Assembly (NCBI RefSeq): GCF_014205335.1
Contig: NZ_JACHNH010000001.1
Span: 8,240,501-8,304,500, forward strand
Reading direction: 5' to 3'
DNA length: 64,000 nucleotides
Origin: Amorphoplanes digitatis
Lineage (GTDB): Bacteria > Actinomycetota > Actinomycetes > Mycobacteriales > Micromonosporaceae
The position numbers and the translations under genes were made by a program. Below are positions 52,761 through 61,413 of the stretch, in pieces (position 1 is the stretch's first letter; each line of letters opens with the position of its first letter). The notes beneath the pieces were generated by a model. That model ran no database searches and had not been told where the DNA came from. It saw nothing but the letters and a program-made list of their open reading frames with translations.

Positions 52761-53221
52761 CGCCGGACCATCGCCTCGCCGGCCGCGGTGCCGGCCCAGA
52801 CCGCGAGCAGCGCGCCGACAAGCGTCGCCGCCACGTAGATCAGGCCCGTGCCCGGCGCGGCCCGCAGGGCGTCGACGGACGCGCCCGAGAACGTGGTGTA
52901 GCCGCCGAGCACGCCGACGCCCCAGAACGGGCGGATCAGCCGCCGCCGCGGCCACACCCGCGTGACGAACACCATCAGGACGCCGATCAGCAGGCAGCCG
53001 GTCAGGTTGATCGTCCACGTCGACCAGGCGAAGGCACGCGGGTCGTGCGGCCAGGCCGCCCCGATGCCCCAGCGGGCCAGTGCGCCGAGCACGCCACCGG
53101 CGGAGATCGCCGCCAGCACCGGCAGCGCGTGCGGGCCGAGCTCGGCGCGGCCGGCCGGGGTGCTCAGGTCGACGTCCGGATCCATCGGTTCCGGCTCCAT
53201 CGGTTCCCGAACCTCGGCCAC
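52757..53221 (-). CDS. crcB: CrcB/Fluc fluoride channel subunit 2
   Basis: A 154-aa CrcB protein with a charged N-terminal tail of about 30 residues (rich in Glu and Pro) and then four helices. It has WTINLTGCLLIGVLM and GGYTTFSGASVDALR, equivalents of the Fluc motifs. The GTG at 53221 lies only about seven bases after a TAGCGT hexamer (53233-53228), so the message may be leaderless. It overlaps the first crcB by four bases. Confidence 0.9.
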   Translation of the reverse strand: MAEVREPMEPEPMDPDVDLSTPAGRAELGPHALPVLAAISAGGVLGALARWGIGAAWPHDPRAFAWSTWTINLTGCLLIGVLMVFVTRVWPRRRLIRPFWGVGVLGGYTTFSGASVDALRAAPGTGLIYVAATLVGALLAVWAGTAAGEAMVRR

Positions 53222-53298
53222 GGGCCAACGCTAGCCCAGCGTCACGCGGCCCCGGCGGCGGGCCCGCGCGGCGTCCGCCGGGCAGGTACCCGGCCGAC

Positions 53299-54321
53299 TC
53301 ACACCCGGACCGCGCGGACACAGCACGCCGTGGAGTCGCCGGGCGAGCCGCTCTCGAACACGTTGTCGCGCAGCCGGACGCCCTCGGCCCGCTCGATCAC
53401 CATCGGCGACCACGTCTCGCCGGTGCCGGCACCGCGCAGGGTGCAGCCGCGGATCTCTGCGTCGCGGTAGCGCAGCACGCTGACCACCCCGTCGATCTCG
53501 CTGCGGCCCCAGCCCGCGACCCGGACGGCGTACCGCGGGCCGTGCCAGCGGACGCAGACGTCGGCGATGGTGATCGCGGAGCCGACCACCGGCGAGCCGA
53601 CGAACCGGTCGGTGTTGTCGCCCGGCAGCAGCCGGAAGCCCATCTCCACGTCGCGCAGGCAGGCACCCTCGACCCGGACGTCGTGCACGGAGCTGAGGTA
53701 GAAGCCCTCGATCGCGTCGCGCACCCGCAGGTCGGTGATGGTGAGCCGGTGCGGGTGGTAGGTCGGGCCGACGATCGTGGACACGTCGTCGGCCACCGCA
53801 CCCCAGTGCACGGCGACGCCCGTGTAGCCGCCACGGATCGTGACGTCGTGCAGGGTGACGTCGCGGATCGCGCCCATCAGCGCGACGCAGTTCGCGTGCC
53901 GGGCGCCGGGCCGGTCGACGTGCAGGCGGCGCAGGTCGACCCGGGCGATCCACTCCGGAGCGTCCGCGTAGAGGTAGTCGCCGACCGTCACCGCCGTGCC
54001 GCGGTCGCCGCCGTGCTCGCCCGGGTCGGCCGGCGGCGGCCGCAGCCCGAGATCGCTCACCGCGACGTCCGAGCCGACGATGTGCAGGACCGGGTGGCCG
54101 GTCGCGCCGATCGACTCGAGCCAGGTGCCGGGCCGGCCGCCGCCCGCGCCGGCCACCTCCGCGCCGCGGATGGTCCAGCCGGCGGGCACCCGCAGCCCGT
54201 CGGCGATGACGTGCACGCCGGGCGGCAGCTCCAGCTTTCCGGCGGTGACCGTGTCCAGCACCTGCTGGAGCAGCCGCCGGTTGGCCACCGGGTCGGCGCC
54301 GAGCGCCGGGCGATGGATCAT
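53299..54321 (-). CDS. Right-handed beta-helix protein in a glycan cluster
   Basis: A 340-aa soluble protein without a signal peptide. From about residue 35 it is a parallel beta-helix: short rungs such as VTLHDVTIRGGYTGVAV, HRLTITDLRVRDAIEGFYL and EIRGCTLRGAG. Such folds include polysaccharide lyases, epimerases and acetyltransferase-like binders; no catalytic set is clear. ATG 54321 overlaps the upstream stop (ATGA). It is last in a five-gene unit with a nonulosonate synthase, so it may modify or bind the glycan. Confidence 0.78.
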   Translation of the reverse strand: MIHRPALGADPVANRRLLQQVLDTVTAGKLELPPGVHVIADGLRVPAGWTIRGAEVAGAGGGRPGTWLESIGATGHPVLHIVGSDVAVSDLGLRPPPADPGEHGGDRGTAVTVGDYLYADAPEWIARVDLRRLHVDRPGARHANCVALMGAIRDVTLHDVTIRGGYTGVAVHWGAVADDVSTIVGPTYHPHRLTITDLRVRDAIEGFYLSSVHDVRVEGACLRDVEMGFRLLPGDNTDRFVGSPVVGSAITIADVCVRWHGPRYAVRVAGWGRSEIDGVVSVLRYRDAEIRGCTLRGAGTGETWSPMVIERAEGVRLRDNVFESGSPGDSTACCVRAVRV

Positions 54322-55277
54322 GGCGCCGGCACGATCCGGCAGGACAGGCCGCGGTCGGGGCGTTCGAGACCGAGCAGGACCGGGCCCCGCGCCGGGCCGG
54401 TCAGCCGCAGGTCGGTGCCGCCGGGCCCGCTCGCCACCACCTCGACCGCCACCGGTACGCCGGTCAGCAGTTCGACCGCGTGCACGGCGCGCACGGTGCC
54501 CGGCCGGGACCGGTTGACCTCGGCGACCACCCGGGTGCCCGCGCGACGGGCGGCCCGGAGCACCTTGAATCCGGCGCGGGCCGGCCGGCGCCGGGTCCAC
54601 CTGTTCGACGGGGAGCGCGGCAGCGGCGGCGCCGGCGGCACGGCCGTCACCTCGAGCCGGAAGCGCTCCGGCGGGTTCGGTGTCAGCAGCGCCAGGTCGC
54701 AGCCCGTCGGATCCGGTGCGCCGTCGTCTGCGGGTGTCGGCGGCTGTGCGCGTACGGAAATCTGGTCTATCCGGACGCCGAGGGCCGAGCGCGCGGCAAG
54801 CCGCCCGGCCACCCACGGCGGCCGCGGCGGCTCGGCGAGCTCGACCATCAGCAGGCCGTCGCCGTCGAGCTCACCGGCCGTCAGGTCGAAGGAGACCGCG
54901 GCCTTCGCGCCGCCCGCCCGCCGCAGGCCCTGCGGCCGGCAGAGCAGCGCGGCGCCGCGCAGCTCGCCCTGCGCGCGGATCAGCACCAGCCGCGGCTGTT
55001 CGGGCGCGAAGCGCTGTGGGCGCACGCGGTCGGACCACCAGCGGGTCGCCAGCTCGTCGAGGTGGACCACGACCGTGACCCGGGTGGCGACGCCCGGGCT
55101 GATCACCTTGAGCCCGACCGCGCCGTGGTCGCCGGAGACGCGGCCGACGATGCCGGTGCCGCGGACCACCTGGTCGACGACGCAGACGCCGTCCTCCCGG
55201 CCGCCGGCGACGTCCGCCGGCAGCTCGATGGCGGTCGGCGCGACGTCGTAGTCGGTGGCGAACCAGGTGCCGATCAT
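54318..55277 (-). CDS. Protein of unknown function in the nonulosonate glycan cluster
   Basis: A 319-aa soluble protein I do not recognise. It looks beta-rich, with two similar halves separated by a basic, Pro-rich linker (RWTRRRPARAGFKVLRAARR, about residues 225-245). The first half has IELPADVAGGREDGVCVVDQ, VVVHLDELATRWW and RLVLIRAQGE, compatible with a beta-sandwich. The start ATG overlaps the glycosyltransferase stop and its end overlaps the beta-helix gene, so it is translated as part of the unit. A glycan-binding or carrier role is only inferred. Confidence 0.7.
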   Translation of the reverse strand: MIGTWFATDYDVAPTAIELPADVAGGREDGVCVVDQVVRGTGIVGRVSGDHGAVGLKVISPGVATRVTVVVHLDELATRWWSDRVRPQRFAPEQPRLVLIRAQGELRGAALLCRPQGLRRAGGAKAAVSFDLTAGELDGDGLLMVELAEPPRPPWVAGRLAARSALGVRIDQISVRAQPPTPADDGAPDPTGCDLALLTPNPPERFRLEVTAVPPAPPLPRSPSNRWTRRRPARAGFKVLRAARRAGTRVVAEVNRSRPGTVRAVHAVELLTGVPVAVEVVASGPGGTDLRLTGPARGPVLLGLERPDRGLSCRIVPAP

Positions 55278-56857
55278 GAGGAGAGGTCCGTCCGGGTCAG
55301 CATCGGCTCCCGCCGGGTCCACATCCGCTCGACCGCGGTGAAGAGCGGGTCGGCGTCGGCCTCGATGTGCCGGAACGTCGCGCGCATCGTCTTGAGCAGC
55401 ACGTCGGCCGGCCAGACCTCCCACTGCGGCACGAGCGGGGTGACCACGTCGGTGCCGCTGCGGTACAGCCAGAGCCAGAGCCGGGCGCGGCGGACCTGCT
55501 CCTCGGTGACCAGGTCCGCGCCGTCGCGGATCGCGGTGATGCCCTGTTCGAGGGTCTTGAAGTACGCGTCCCGGTCGTCGACCACCGTGGACAGCCCGCA
55601 CGAGCTCCACTCCGACCAGCCGGCCTGGATCACCGGGATGCCGTACGCGGGCAGCTCGTTGCTCACGCTGCCCCGCACGGTGACGCCCAGGTCGGTGAGG
55701 CTCCAGAGCGCGTTCTTGCTCAGCGTGGCGCTCGGCCGGAACGCCAGGTGCTTGGACCTGCGGTGTGCCGCCGCGACCGAGTCGAAGAAGCCGGTCGAGT
55801 CGTAGAGTGCCTGGCTCGGGTGGTCCAGGAACAGCCACTGCGCCTCGGGGTGCTCGGCCGCGTACGCCGCGGTGTCGGCGAACCAGTCGGCGAGGCTCGC
55901 GAAGAGCTCTCGGTTGGTGCCCAGCGCGTCGGAGACCGCGTGGTTGAAGACGGTGACGACCGGTCTGTCCGGTACGAAGCCCAGCCGGCCGACGACGTGG
56001 CTGCGCAGCCGCTCCCGTTCCGCCGGGTTGTTCAGGTCCACCGAGGCGGTCACCCCGCCGCGCCACCAGCTCGGCCGGCCCAGGTTGACCTTGGCGCGCC
56101 AGGCGACGAGCTCGGCGATCGGCCTCAGCTCCTCGCGGCGCGGCCACACCTGCGTCTCGAAGACGTCGCCGATCTGCCGGGTCAGCTCCTCGCGGAACGT
56201 ACCGGTGCCGGTGTCGGCCTCCGGGAACAGCCCGTACGCCTTCAGGCAGCCGGTCTGCTGGGTGTGGATGATCGGCACCCGGGCCCGCCGGGCGGACTCG
56301 ACGGCCAGCCCCCACTGGTCGTAGTCGACGTGGCTGGTCACCAGCGCCACGACGTTGCCGGCCGCGAACAGGCCCTGATAGAGCTCGAAGAGCCGGGTGG
56401 CGTACGCGTGCCGCAGCCGGTAGTCCGGGCGGTCGCGGTGGCCGGCGGGCAGCCGCGGCACCTTGGCCAGGCGGCAGTAGGTGGCGTCGGTGTATGCGAG
56501 CAGGGTGGGATCCTCGGCACCGGCCGTGGTCATCGCGCGGACCCGGTCCCAGACGTCGATCACCTCGCCCGCGCCGAACGCCTCCGCGATCTCGCGGACC
56601 TTGGCGACGTCGAAGCCGCTCCAGAGCGTGCGCCGCCACTGCTCCTCGACCCCGGTCAGTACCACCATCCGGGCCGGTCGCAGCCGGCGGATGGCGTTCG
56701 CGAACGCCAGGTTGCGCAGGTTCACGCGGATGTCCTGGTGGAAGGCCTCCACCAGGATGACGGAGTCGTCAGTCGGCCGCGGGAGGTTCTTCTCCCAGTA
56801 GACCGATGCCGACTCCAGGAACCACTGGAGTTCCTTGCCGTTCGCGTTGAGCCACAC
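55274..56857 (-). CDS. Putative GT-B glycosyltransferase for a surface polysaccharide
   Basis: A 527-aa protein. The C-terminal half resembles capsule-type GT-B enzymes: VVTVFNHAVSD, EAQWLFLDHPSQA, FRPSATLSKNALWSLTDLGV and the nucleotide-site-like SNELPAYGIPVIQAGWSEW. The N-terminal half is a Rossmann-like domain (VVLTGVEEQWRRTL). It probably transfers the nonulosonic acid made by the next gene upstream, or another sugar, to a surface polymer. The GTG at 56857 has only a distant GAGG ribosome site, so the start is less sure. Family assignment is moderate. Confidence 0.65.
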   Translation of the reverse strand: MWLNANGKELQWFLESASVYWEKNLPRPTDDSVILVEAFHQDIRVNLRNLAFANAIRRLRPARMVVLTGVEEQWRRTLWSGFDVAKVREIAEAFGAGEVIDVWDRVRAMTTAGAEDPTLLAYTDATYCRLAKVPRLPAGHRDRPDYRLRHAYATRLFELYQGLFAAGNVVALVTSHVDYDQWGLAVESARRARVPIIHTQQTGCLKAYGLFPEADTGTGTFREELTRQIGDVFETQVWPRREELRPIAELVAWRAKVNLGRPSWWRGGVTASVDLNNPAERERLRSHVVGRLGFVPDRPVVTVFNHAVSDALGTNRELFASLADWFADTAAYAAEHPEAQWLFLDHPSQALYDSTGFFDSVAAAHRRSKHLAFRPSATLSKNALWSLTDLGVTVRGSVSNELPAYGIPVIQAGWSEWSSCGLSTVVDDRDAYFKTLEQGITAIRDGADLVTEEQVRRARLWLWLYRSGTDVVTPLVPQWEVWPADVLLKTMRATFRHIEADADPLFTAVERMWTRREPMLTRTDLSS

Positions 56858-56875
56858 CGTTGTTGTCCGTGCCTC

Positions 56876-57916
56876 TCAGATCAGGTCCCAGGTGAGCGGC
56901 GTGCCCTTGGCCGCGTCCCGGGTGAAGGTGCGGCCGAGCACCAGGCCGATGGCGTCCGGTGCCAGTCCGCCGGTGGGCCGGATGGAGCGGACGTTGTCCT
57001 CGGTGACGACGTCGCCCGCCCGGACGTCGGCGACCACGTAGAGGGAGCGGCGGAACCGCAGGCCCTCCTTCTCCGCCTCGGTCGGGCCGATGGCGGTGGT
57101 GCCCAGCGCCTGCCAGGCCCGCTCCGACTCGACGACCAGGCTGCCCAGCTCGGCCGGTTCGAGGGAGAAGGCGGAGTCGACGCCGCCGTCGCCGCGGTCC
57201 AGGGTCACGTGCTTCTCGATCAGGCAGGCGCCGAAGGACACGGAGGCGATCGGCACGCCGATGCCGAGCGTATGGTCGCTCAGGCCGATCGGCACGCCGA
57301 ACGCCTCGGCCAGCACCGGGATGCGGCGCAGGTTGGTGTGCTCGGGCGGCGCCGGGTACGACGCGGTGCAGGAGAGCACGACCAGGTCCCGGGCGCCGGC
57401 GCCGCGGGCCGCGTCGACCGCCGCGGCGATCTCCCGCACGTCGGCCATGCCGGTCGAGATGATCAGCGGCTTGCCGGTGCCCGCGCAGAGCCGGATCAAC
57501 GGCAGGTCGGTGATCTCCGACGACGCGATCTTGTACATCGGCGCGTTCAGCTTCTCCAGCAGGTCGACGGCGGTCCGGTCGAACGGGCTGGAGAAGGGGG
57601 TCAGGCCCCGGCCCCGGGCGTGCTCGAAGATCGCCTCGTGCCACTCCCACGGGGTGTGCGCCCGCTCGTAGAGCTGGTAGAGGTACTGGTCGCCCCACAA
57701 CTGGTGGTCCTGGGAGATCCGGAAGCGCGGGTGCCGGACGTCGACGGTCATGGTGTCGGCCGTGTAGGTCTGGATCTTGATGGCGTGCGCGCCCGCCTCG
57801 GCGGCGGCGTCGACCAGGGCCAGCGCCCGGTCGAGGGAGCCGTTGTGGTTGCCGGACATCTCGGCCACGATGTACGGCCGCCGGCCGGCACCGATCTCCA
57901 CGTCGTTGACGATCAC
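56876..57916 (-). CDS. pseI: PseI/NeuB-type nonulosonic acid synthase
   Basis: A 346-aa enzyme: an N-terminal NeuB TIM barrel and a C-terminal antifreeze-like SAF domain (VVADVRAGDVVTEDNVRSIRP). It condenses a 6-deoxy or N-acetyl hexose with PEP to give a nonulosonic acid; the motif SGNHNGSL near the N-terminus favours the pseudaminic acid type (PseI) over sialic acid. EKHVTLDRG and SDHT motifs are intact. GTG 57916 overlaps the upstream stop (GTGA) and follows AGAGGGA, giving the usual family length; a GTG at 57940 is less likely. Confidence 0.87.
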   Translation of the reverse strand: MIVNDVEIGAGRRPYIVAEMSGNHNGSLDRALALVDAAAEAGAHAIKIQTYTADTMTVDVRHPRFRISQDHQLWGDQYLYQLYERAHTPWEWHEAIFEHARGRGLTPFSSPFDRTAVDLLEKLNAPMYKIASSEITDLPLIRLCAGTGKPLIISTGMADVREIAAAVDAARGAGARDLVVLSCTASYPAPPEHTNLRRIPVLAEAFGVPIGLSDHTLGIGVPIASVSFGACLIEKHVTLDRGDGGVDSAFSLEPAELGSLVVESERAWQALGTTAIGPTEAEKEGLRFRRSLYVVADVRAGDVVTEDNVRSIRPTGGLAPDAIGLVLGRTFTRDAAKGTPLTWDLI

Positions 57917-58380
57917 TGCGATTTCCCTCTCTCGGTCCACACCACGGTCTGCGGCGTGCCGTCGACCAGTCGCTCGTACCGGCGCCGCTCGGTGAAGCCG
58001 AAGCGCCGGTGCAGCGCGAGCACCGGCGCGTTGGTCGCCAGGGTCTCCCCGCCGAGCCGGGTCAGCCCCAGGTCGCCGAAGGCGTACTCCACGGCCTCCC
58101 GCTCCAGCCGCATCCAGGCCTTGAGCAGGTTCGGCCCCAGGCCCGCGACGTCGAGGTAGAAGCTCCAGGCGGGCGGGTCCGCGCGGGTGTCGAAGATGAC
58201 GACGCCGGTGTCGTCGTGGATCAGCAGGTGCCGGTCCGGATCACCGGCGATCCCCGCCCACCAGCGCGCGTGCTCCTCCGGCGCGATGACGTGCCGGGTC
58301 AGGCTGACCGCCCGCACGTCGGGATGGTTACGCCAGGTGAGCACGATGTCGCGATCGGCGTCGACGGCGGCGCGCAGCAC
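57913..58380 (-). CDS. pseH: GNAT acetyltransferase, probable PseH
   Basis: A 155-aa GNAT-fold protein. It has a WRNHPDVR start like PseH and RimJ-type enzymes, an acceptor-side EEHARWW segment, and NLLKAWMRLEREAVEYAF in the acetyl-CoA-binding region. In pseudaminic acid synthesis PseH acetylates the 4-amino sugar. Immediate coupling to a PseI-type synthase supports this role. The GTG at 58380 follows GGGAGG by 10 bases; a longer frame from 58470 has no ribosome site and lacks homology-like sequence. Confidence 0.72.
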   Translation of the reverse strand: MLRAAVDADRDIVLTWRNHPDVRAVSLTRHVIAPEEHARWWAGIAGDPDRHLLIHDDTGVVIFDTRADPPAWSFYLDVAGLGPNLLKAWMRLEREAVEYAFGDLGLTRLGGETLATNAPVLALHRRFGFTERRRYERLVDGTPQTVVWTERGKSQ

Positions 58381-58581
58381 TCTTCGGGTACCTCCCAGTT
58401 CCTCCGGCGGAGGCGTCACCGTATGGGCACAGGCTGAGCCGGTCGTGGCGGCGAGGCGAGGCGGGGGCAAACCGGAGGTGACGGCTCGGGGTCGCCGGAC
58501 GAGGAGGTGGGGTGCAAATACTCACGCCGGGCGCCCGCTGACCGATCAGGGCGGTACGGAACCGACCGAAGGAGCTGGCTG

Positions 58582-60903
58582 ATGGGCGCGTCTGAGGTGC
58601 CTCTCGCGCGCCATGACCGGCTGCTGCGCGCCTCGGGCGCCATCGCGCTCGTGTCCCTGCTGCTGGTGATCGCCGACTACCTGCACCCGTTCGGACCGAA
58701 GCTGATCCTCTGGCTGCCGTCCTCGGCGGGGGTGATCGTCGTCTTCCTGGCCTTCCTCCGCACCGCCGGGACCGCGTCGCTGCCCGAGCCGACCCGCCGC
58801 TTCTGGCGGCACCTGACCTACGCGGTCGCCTTCGTCGGCGCCGGTACCACGGTCAAGGCCGTCGACGTGCTGACCACGGACGACCCGCGCGGCCCGCAGA
58901 GCGGGATGGTCATGCTGGCCTTCTGCGGCGCCGGCGTGCTGTGCGTCGTCTACGCCCTGTACCGGCTCCCGCTGGGCACGCGAACCTCGGGCGAGGTGCT
59001 CCGGGTCGTGCTCGACGCCAGCACCCTCATGCTGGCCGCGGCGGTCTTCGTCTGGCACTACGCGACCCGGGACGCGCTGAACAGCGGCGACCGCAGCGCC
59101 GTCTACGTGTCCCTCTTCGTCACCGTTATCACCCTGTTCGCCGTTTTCGCGCTGGCCAGGTTCGTGGTCTCCAGCCACCTCTTCGTCGACAACGGCGCCC
59201 TGCGGCTGATCACGTTCGCCATGATCGTCGGCTCGGTCGGGCCGCTGTTCCGCGGGCCGTTCGAGGCGGTCGATCCGCACCTCTTCCCCGACCTGGCCAC
59301 GACGCCGATCGTCTACTTCCTGGCCACCTTCGCCGCGGCATGCCAGCGCGGCACCGCCGGCACCGGCCTCGGCCTCGCGCCGCGCCGTGGGGTCGTCGCA
59401 CCGCGGCGCCGCACGTTCAGCCTGCTCCCGTACGCCGCCGTCGCCGCGGTCGACGGGCTGCTGATCGCCGTGACGATGGGCCGCAGCACCGAGGAGACCG
59501 TCGTGGTCGCCGCCGCCGTGCTGATCACGGCGCTCGTGGTGCTGCGCCAGCTCACCGCCTTCCACGACAACGGCCGGCTGCTGGAGCGCCTCGACCACGG
59601 CGCCAAGCACGACGCCCTGACCCAGCTGCCGAACCGGGTGCTGTTCAACTCCCGGCTACAGCAGGCCCTGACCGCGCCGGGCGACCGGCCGGTCGCGGTG
59701 GCGCTCATCGACCTGGACGACTTCAAAGAGGTCAACGACACCCTCGGGCACGAGGTCGGCGACCTGCTGCTGGTCGCCGTCGCGCGGCGCCTCGCCGACT
59801 GCGTCCGCGCCGAGGACACCGTCGCCCGCCTCGGCGGCGACGAGTTCGTCGTGGTCCTGGACGGCGCCGACCCGGCCGCCGCGGACCTGGCCGCCGGACG
59901 GATGATGAACTCGCTCCGCCAGCCCGTCTACGCCGACGGCCACGAGCTGCCGATCCGCGCCAGCATCGGCATCGCCGACGGCCGCTCCGGCGACGAGGCC
60001 TCACTGCTGCTGCGGCACGCCGACATCGCGATGTACGCGGCGAAGAAGCTGCCCGGCACGGCCAGCCTGCACTACGACGCGAGCATGGCCGCGAACGGCA
60101 CGGAGCACGCCCACCTCGGCGCGGAGCTGCGCGAGGCGCTCGAGAACGATCAGCTCTTCCTGCTCTACCAGCCCATCGTCTCGCTGGACGACGGCCGGAT
60201 CATGGGCTCCGAGGCGCTGATCCGCTGGGCGCACCCGACCCGCGGCACCTGCGGTCCGGACAGCTTCATCCCGGTCGCCGAGCGCACCGGCCTGATCGTC
60301 CCGCTCGGCCAGTGGGTGATGCGCACGGCGTTCGCCCAGCTCGCGAGCTGGATCAGCGAGCACGGCGACGAGGCGCCGGGCGTCATGAACGTCAACGTGT
60401 CGGCCCGCGACCTGCGCGAGCCCGAGTTCGTGGACGGCATGGCGGCCCTGCTCAAGGAGTTCGGCCTGGCACCGGACCGCATCGTCGTCGAGGTGACCGA
60501 GACGATGGCCCTGGAACCGGGCCAGTCGATCATCAACCTGCACGGGCTGCGGGACCTGGGTGTGCGGGTGTCGCTCGACGACTTCGGCACCGGCCACTCG
60601 ACCCTGACGCTGCTGCACGAATGCCCGATCGACGAGATCAAGCTGGACCGCTCGTTCACCCAGGCGCAGGTCGACGGCCGTCCGCCGGTCTCCGCCGCGG
60701 TGATCCACCTGGCGCAGGTGCTGGGCCTGCACCCGGTCGCGGAGGGTGTCGAGACGGCCGAGCAGGCGGAGCAGTTGCTGGCGCTGGGGTACATCGCCGC
60801 GCAGGGGTACTACTTCGCGCCGCCGATGCCGGCGGACCGGTTCGGCGAGCTGCTGCGGGAGTCGGGATCGCTGATGCCGGCACCGGCGTGGCAGGCCGCA
60901 TAG
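58582..60903 (+). CDS. Membrane GGDEF-EAL cyclic-di-GMP enzyme
   Basis: A 773-aa protein. About eight to nine membrane helices (residues about 15-335) form a MASE-like sensor with no PAS domain. GGDEF (active site 418-422, RLGGDEFVVVL) and EAL (544-546, EALIRW) follow with intact catalytic motifs: NVSARDL, EVTET, DDFGTGHST, KLDRSF, EGVET. It may make or degrade c-di-GMP in response to a membrane signal. ATG 58582 has AAGGAG seven bases upstream, and homology starts there. A terminator with a U-tract follows. Confidence 0.9.
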   Translation: MGASEVPLARHDRLLRASGAIALVSLLLVIADYLHPFGPKLILWLPSSAGVIVVFLAFLRTAGTASLPEPTRRFWRHLTYAVAFVGAGTTVKAVDVLTTDDPRGPQSGMVMLAFCGAGVLCVVYALYRLPLGTRTSGEVLRVVLDASTLMLAAAVFVWHYATRDALNSGDRSAVYVSLFVTVITLFAVFALARFVVSSHLFVDNGALRLITFAMIVGSVGPLFRGPFEAVDPHLFPDLATTPIVYFLATFAAACQRGTAGTGLGLAPRRGVVAPRRRTFSLLPYAAVAAVDGLLIAVTMGRSTEETVVVAAAVLITALVVLRQLTAFHDNGRLLERLDHGAKHDALTQLPNRVLFNSRLQQALTAPGDRPVAVALIDLDDFKEVNDTLGHEVGDLLLVAVARRLADCVRAEDTVARLGGDEFVVVLDGADPAAADLAAGRMMNSLRQPVYADGHELPIRASIGIADGRSGDEASLLLRHADIAMYAAKKLPGTASLHYDASMAANGTEHAHLGAELREALENDQLFLLYQPIVSLDDGRIMGSEALIRWAHPTRGTCGPDSFIPVAERTGLIVPLGQWVMRTAFAQLASWISEHGDEAPGVMNVNVSARDLREPEFVDGMAALLKEFGLAPDRIVVEVTETMALEPGQSIINLHGLRDLGVRVSLDDFGTGHSTLTLLHECPIDEIKLDRSFTQAQVDGRPPVSAAVIHLAQVLGLHPVAEGVETAEQAEQLLALGYIAAQGYYFAPPMPADRFGELLRESGSLMPAPAWQAA

Positions 60904-60923
60904 TTGCCGCTGGGCAACTTTTT
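60902..60923 (+). terminator. Intrinsic terminator with U-tract after GGDEF-EAL gene
   Basis: AGTTGCC (60902-60908) pairs with GGCAACT (60913-60919) over GCTG, followed by TTTT. It overlaps the stop codon. This is the clearest classical terminator in the window. Confidence 0.85.
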
Positions 60924-60934
60924 ACGCCCGTTCG

Positions 60935-60960
60935 GGATTGACGATCGGCACGGCGGGTAA
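60935..60960 (+). promoter_or_regulatory. Possible SigB/F-type promoter of the CsbD gene
   Basis: GGATTG (60935-60940) and GGGTAA (60955-60960) are 14 bp apart. GGGTA[AT] is the usual SigB/SigF -10, though the -35 is a poor match to GTTT. A TTGACG (60938-60943) also overlaps. The call rests mainly on the -10 and on the stress role of CsbD proteins. Confidence 0.4.
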
Positions 60961-60997
60961 CGGTCCAGGCGTACGCCACTAGACCTGGAGGTCCCCC

Positions 60998-61171
60998 ATG
61001 GGTGCCGAAGACAAGATCGACAACAAGGCCGAAGAGCTGGGCGGCAAGGTCAAGGAGGGCGTCGGCCGGGCGACCGACGACGAGCGCCTCGAAGCCGAAG
61101 GCAAGGCGGACCAGAGCACGTCGAAGCTCAAGCAGGCCGGCGAGAACATCAAGGACGCTTTCAAGAGCTGA
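60998..61171 (+). CDS. CsbD-family stress protein
   Basis: A 57-aa, highly charged, helical protein: GAEDKIDNKAEELGGKVKEG, then GVGRATDDERLEAEGKADQ, ending KQAGENIKDAFKS. This is the full length of the CsbD family, whose members are general-stress proteins of unknown biochemistry, controlled by SigB in Bacillus. GGAGG lies six bases before the ATG. It stands alone, followed by tandem repeats and a terminator. Confidence 0.93.
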   Translation: MGAEDKIDNKAEELGGKVKEGVGRATDDERLEAEGKADQSTSKLKQAGENIKDAFKS

Positions 61172-61261
61172 TTCCGTACGGACACAGCGAAGTTCCGTGG
61201 CACACCACCCGGCCTGGCTGCAACGCGAGGCCGTGGCCGGGGCCGCCGGGCTGAAGGAATC

Positions 61262-61393
61262 GCGGCCGGTTCGGCCGTGTTGAAGGCAGGGCGGCCGGTT
61301 CGGCCGTGTTGAAGGCAGGGCGGCCGGTTCGGCCGTGCTGGAGGCAGGGCGGCCGGTTCGGCCGTGCTGAAAGAGGGGCGGCCGGTTCGGCCG
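61262..61393. repeat. 29-bp tandem repeat, four copies plus partial fifth
   Basis: Units begin at 61262, 61291, 61320 and 61349, with a truncated fifth from 61378. Each unit starts GCGGCCGGTTCGGCCGTG and continues with a variable 11-base purine-rich part; copies 1 and 2 are identical, copies 3 and 4 diverge slightly. The CGGCCGGTTCGGCCG part is itself a small hairpin. It sits between the CsbD and MMPL stop codons. Confidence 0.95.
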
Positions 61394-61401
61394 CCCCTCT
61401 T
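61371..61401. terminator. Bidirectional terminator at the repeat end
   Basis: AAGAGGGGCGGCCG (61371-61384) pairs perfectly with CGGCCGCCCCTCTT (61388-61401) over GTT. It lies between convergent CsbD and MMPL genes and is formed from the last repeat unit and its mirror. Confidence 0.85.
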
Positions 61402-61413
61402 GGTTCTCTCCGG

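Noticed and set aside
53222..53298. Fluoride riboswitch before crcB
   Set aside because: The 77-bp gap does not contain the conserved fluoride aptamer segments, and a TAGCGT just before the GTG suggests a leaderless message instead.
58440..58581. Possible c-di-GMP-I riboswitch before the membrane GGDEF-EAL gene
   Set aside because: GGGGGCAAACC resembles the start of that aptamer and context is tempting, but the GACGCAAAGCC segment and proper stems are missing. A covariance-model search for c-di-GMP-I on this stretch would decide; a significant hit would revive it.
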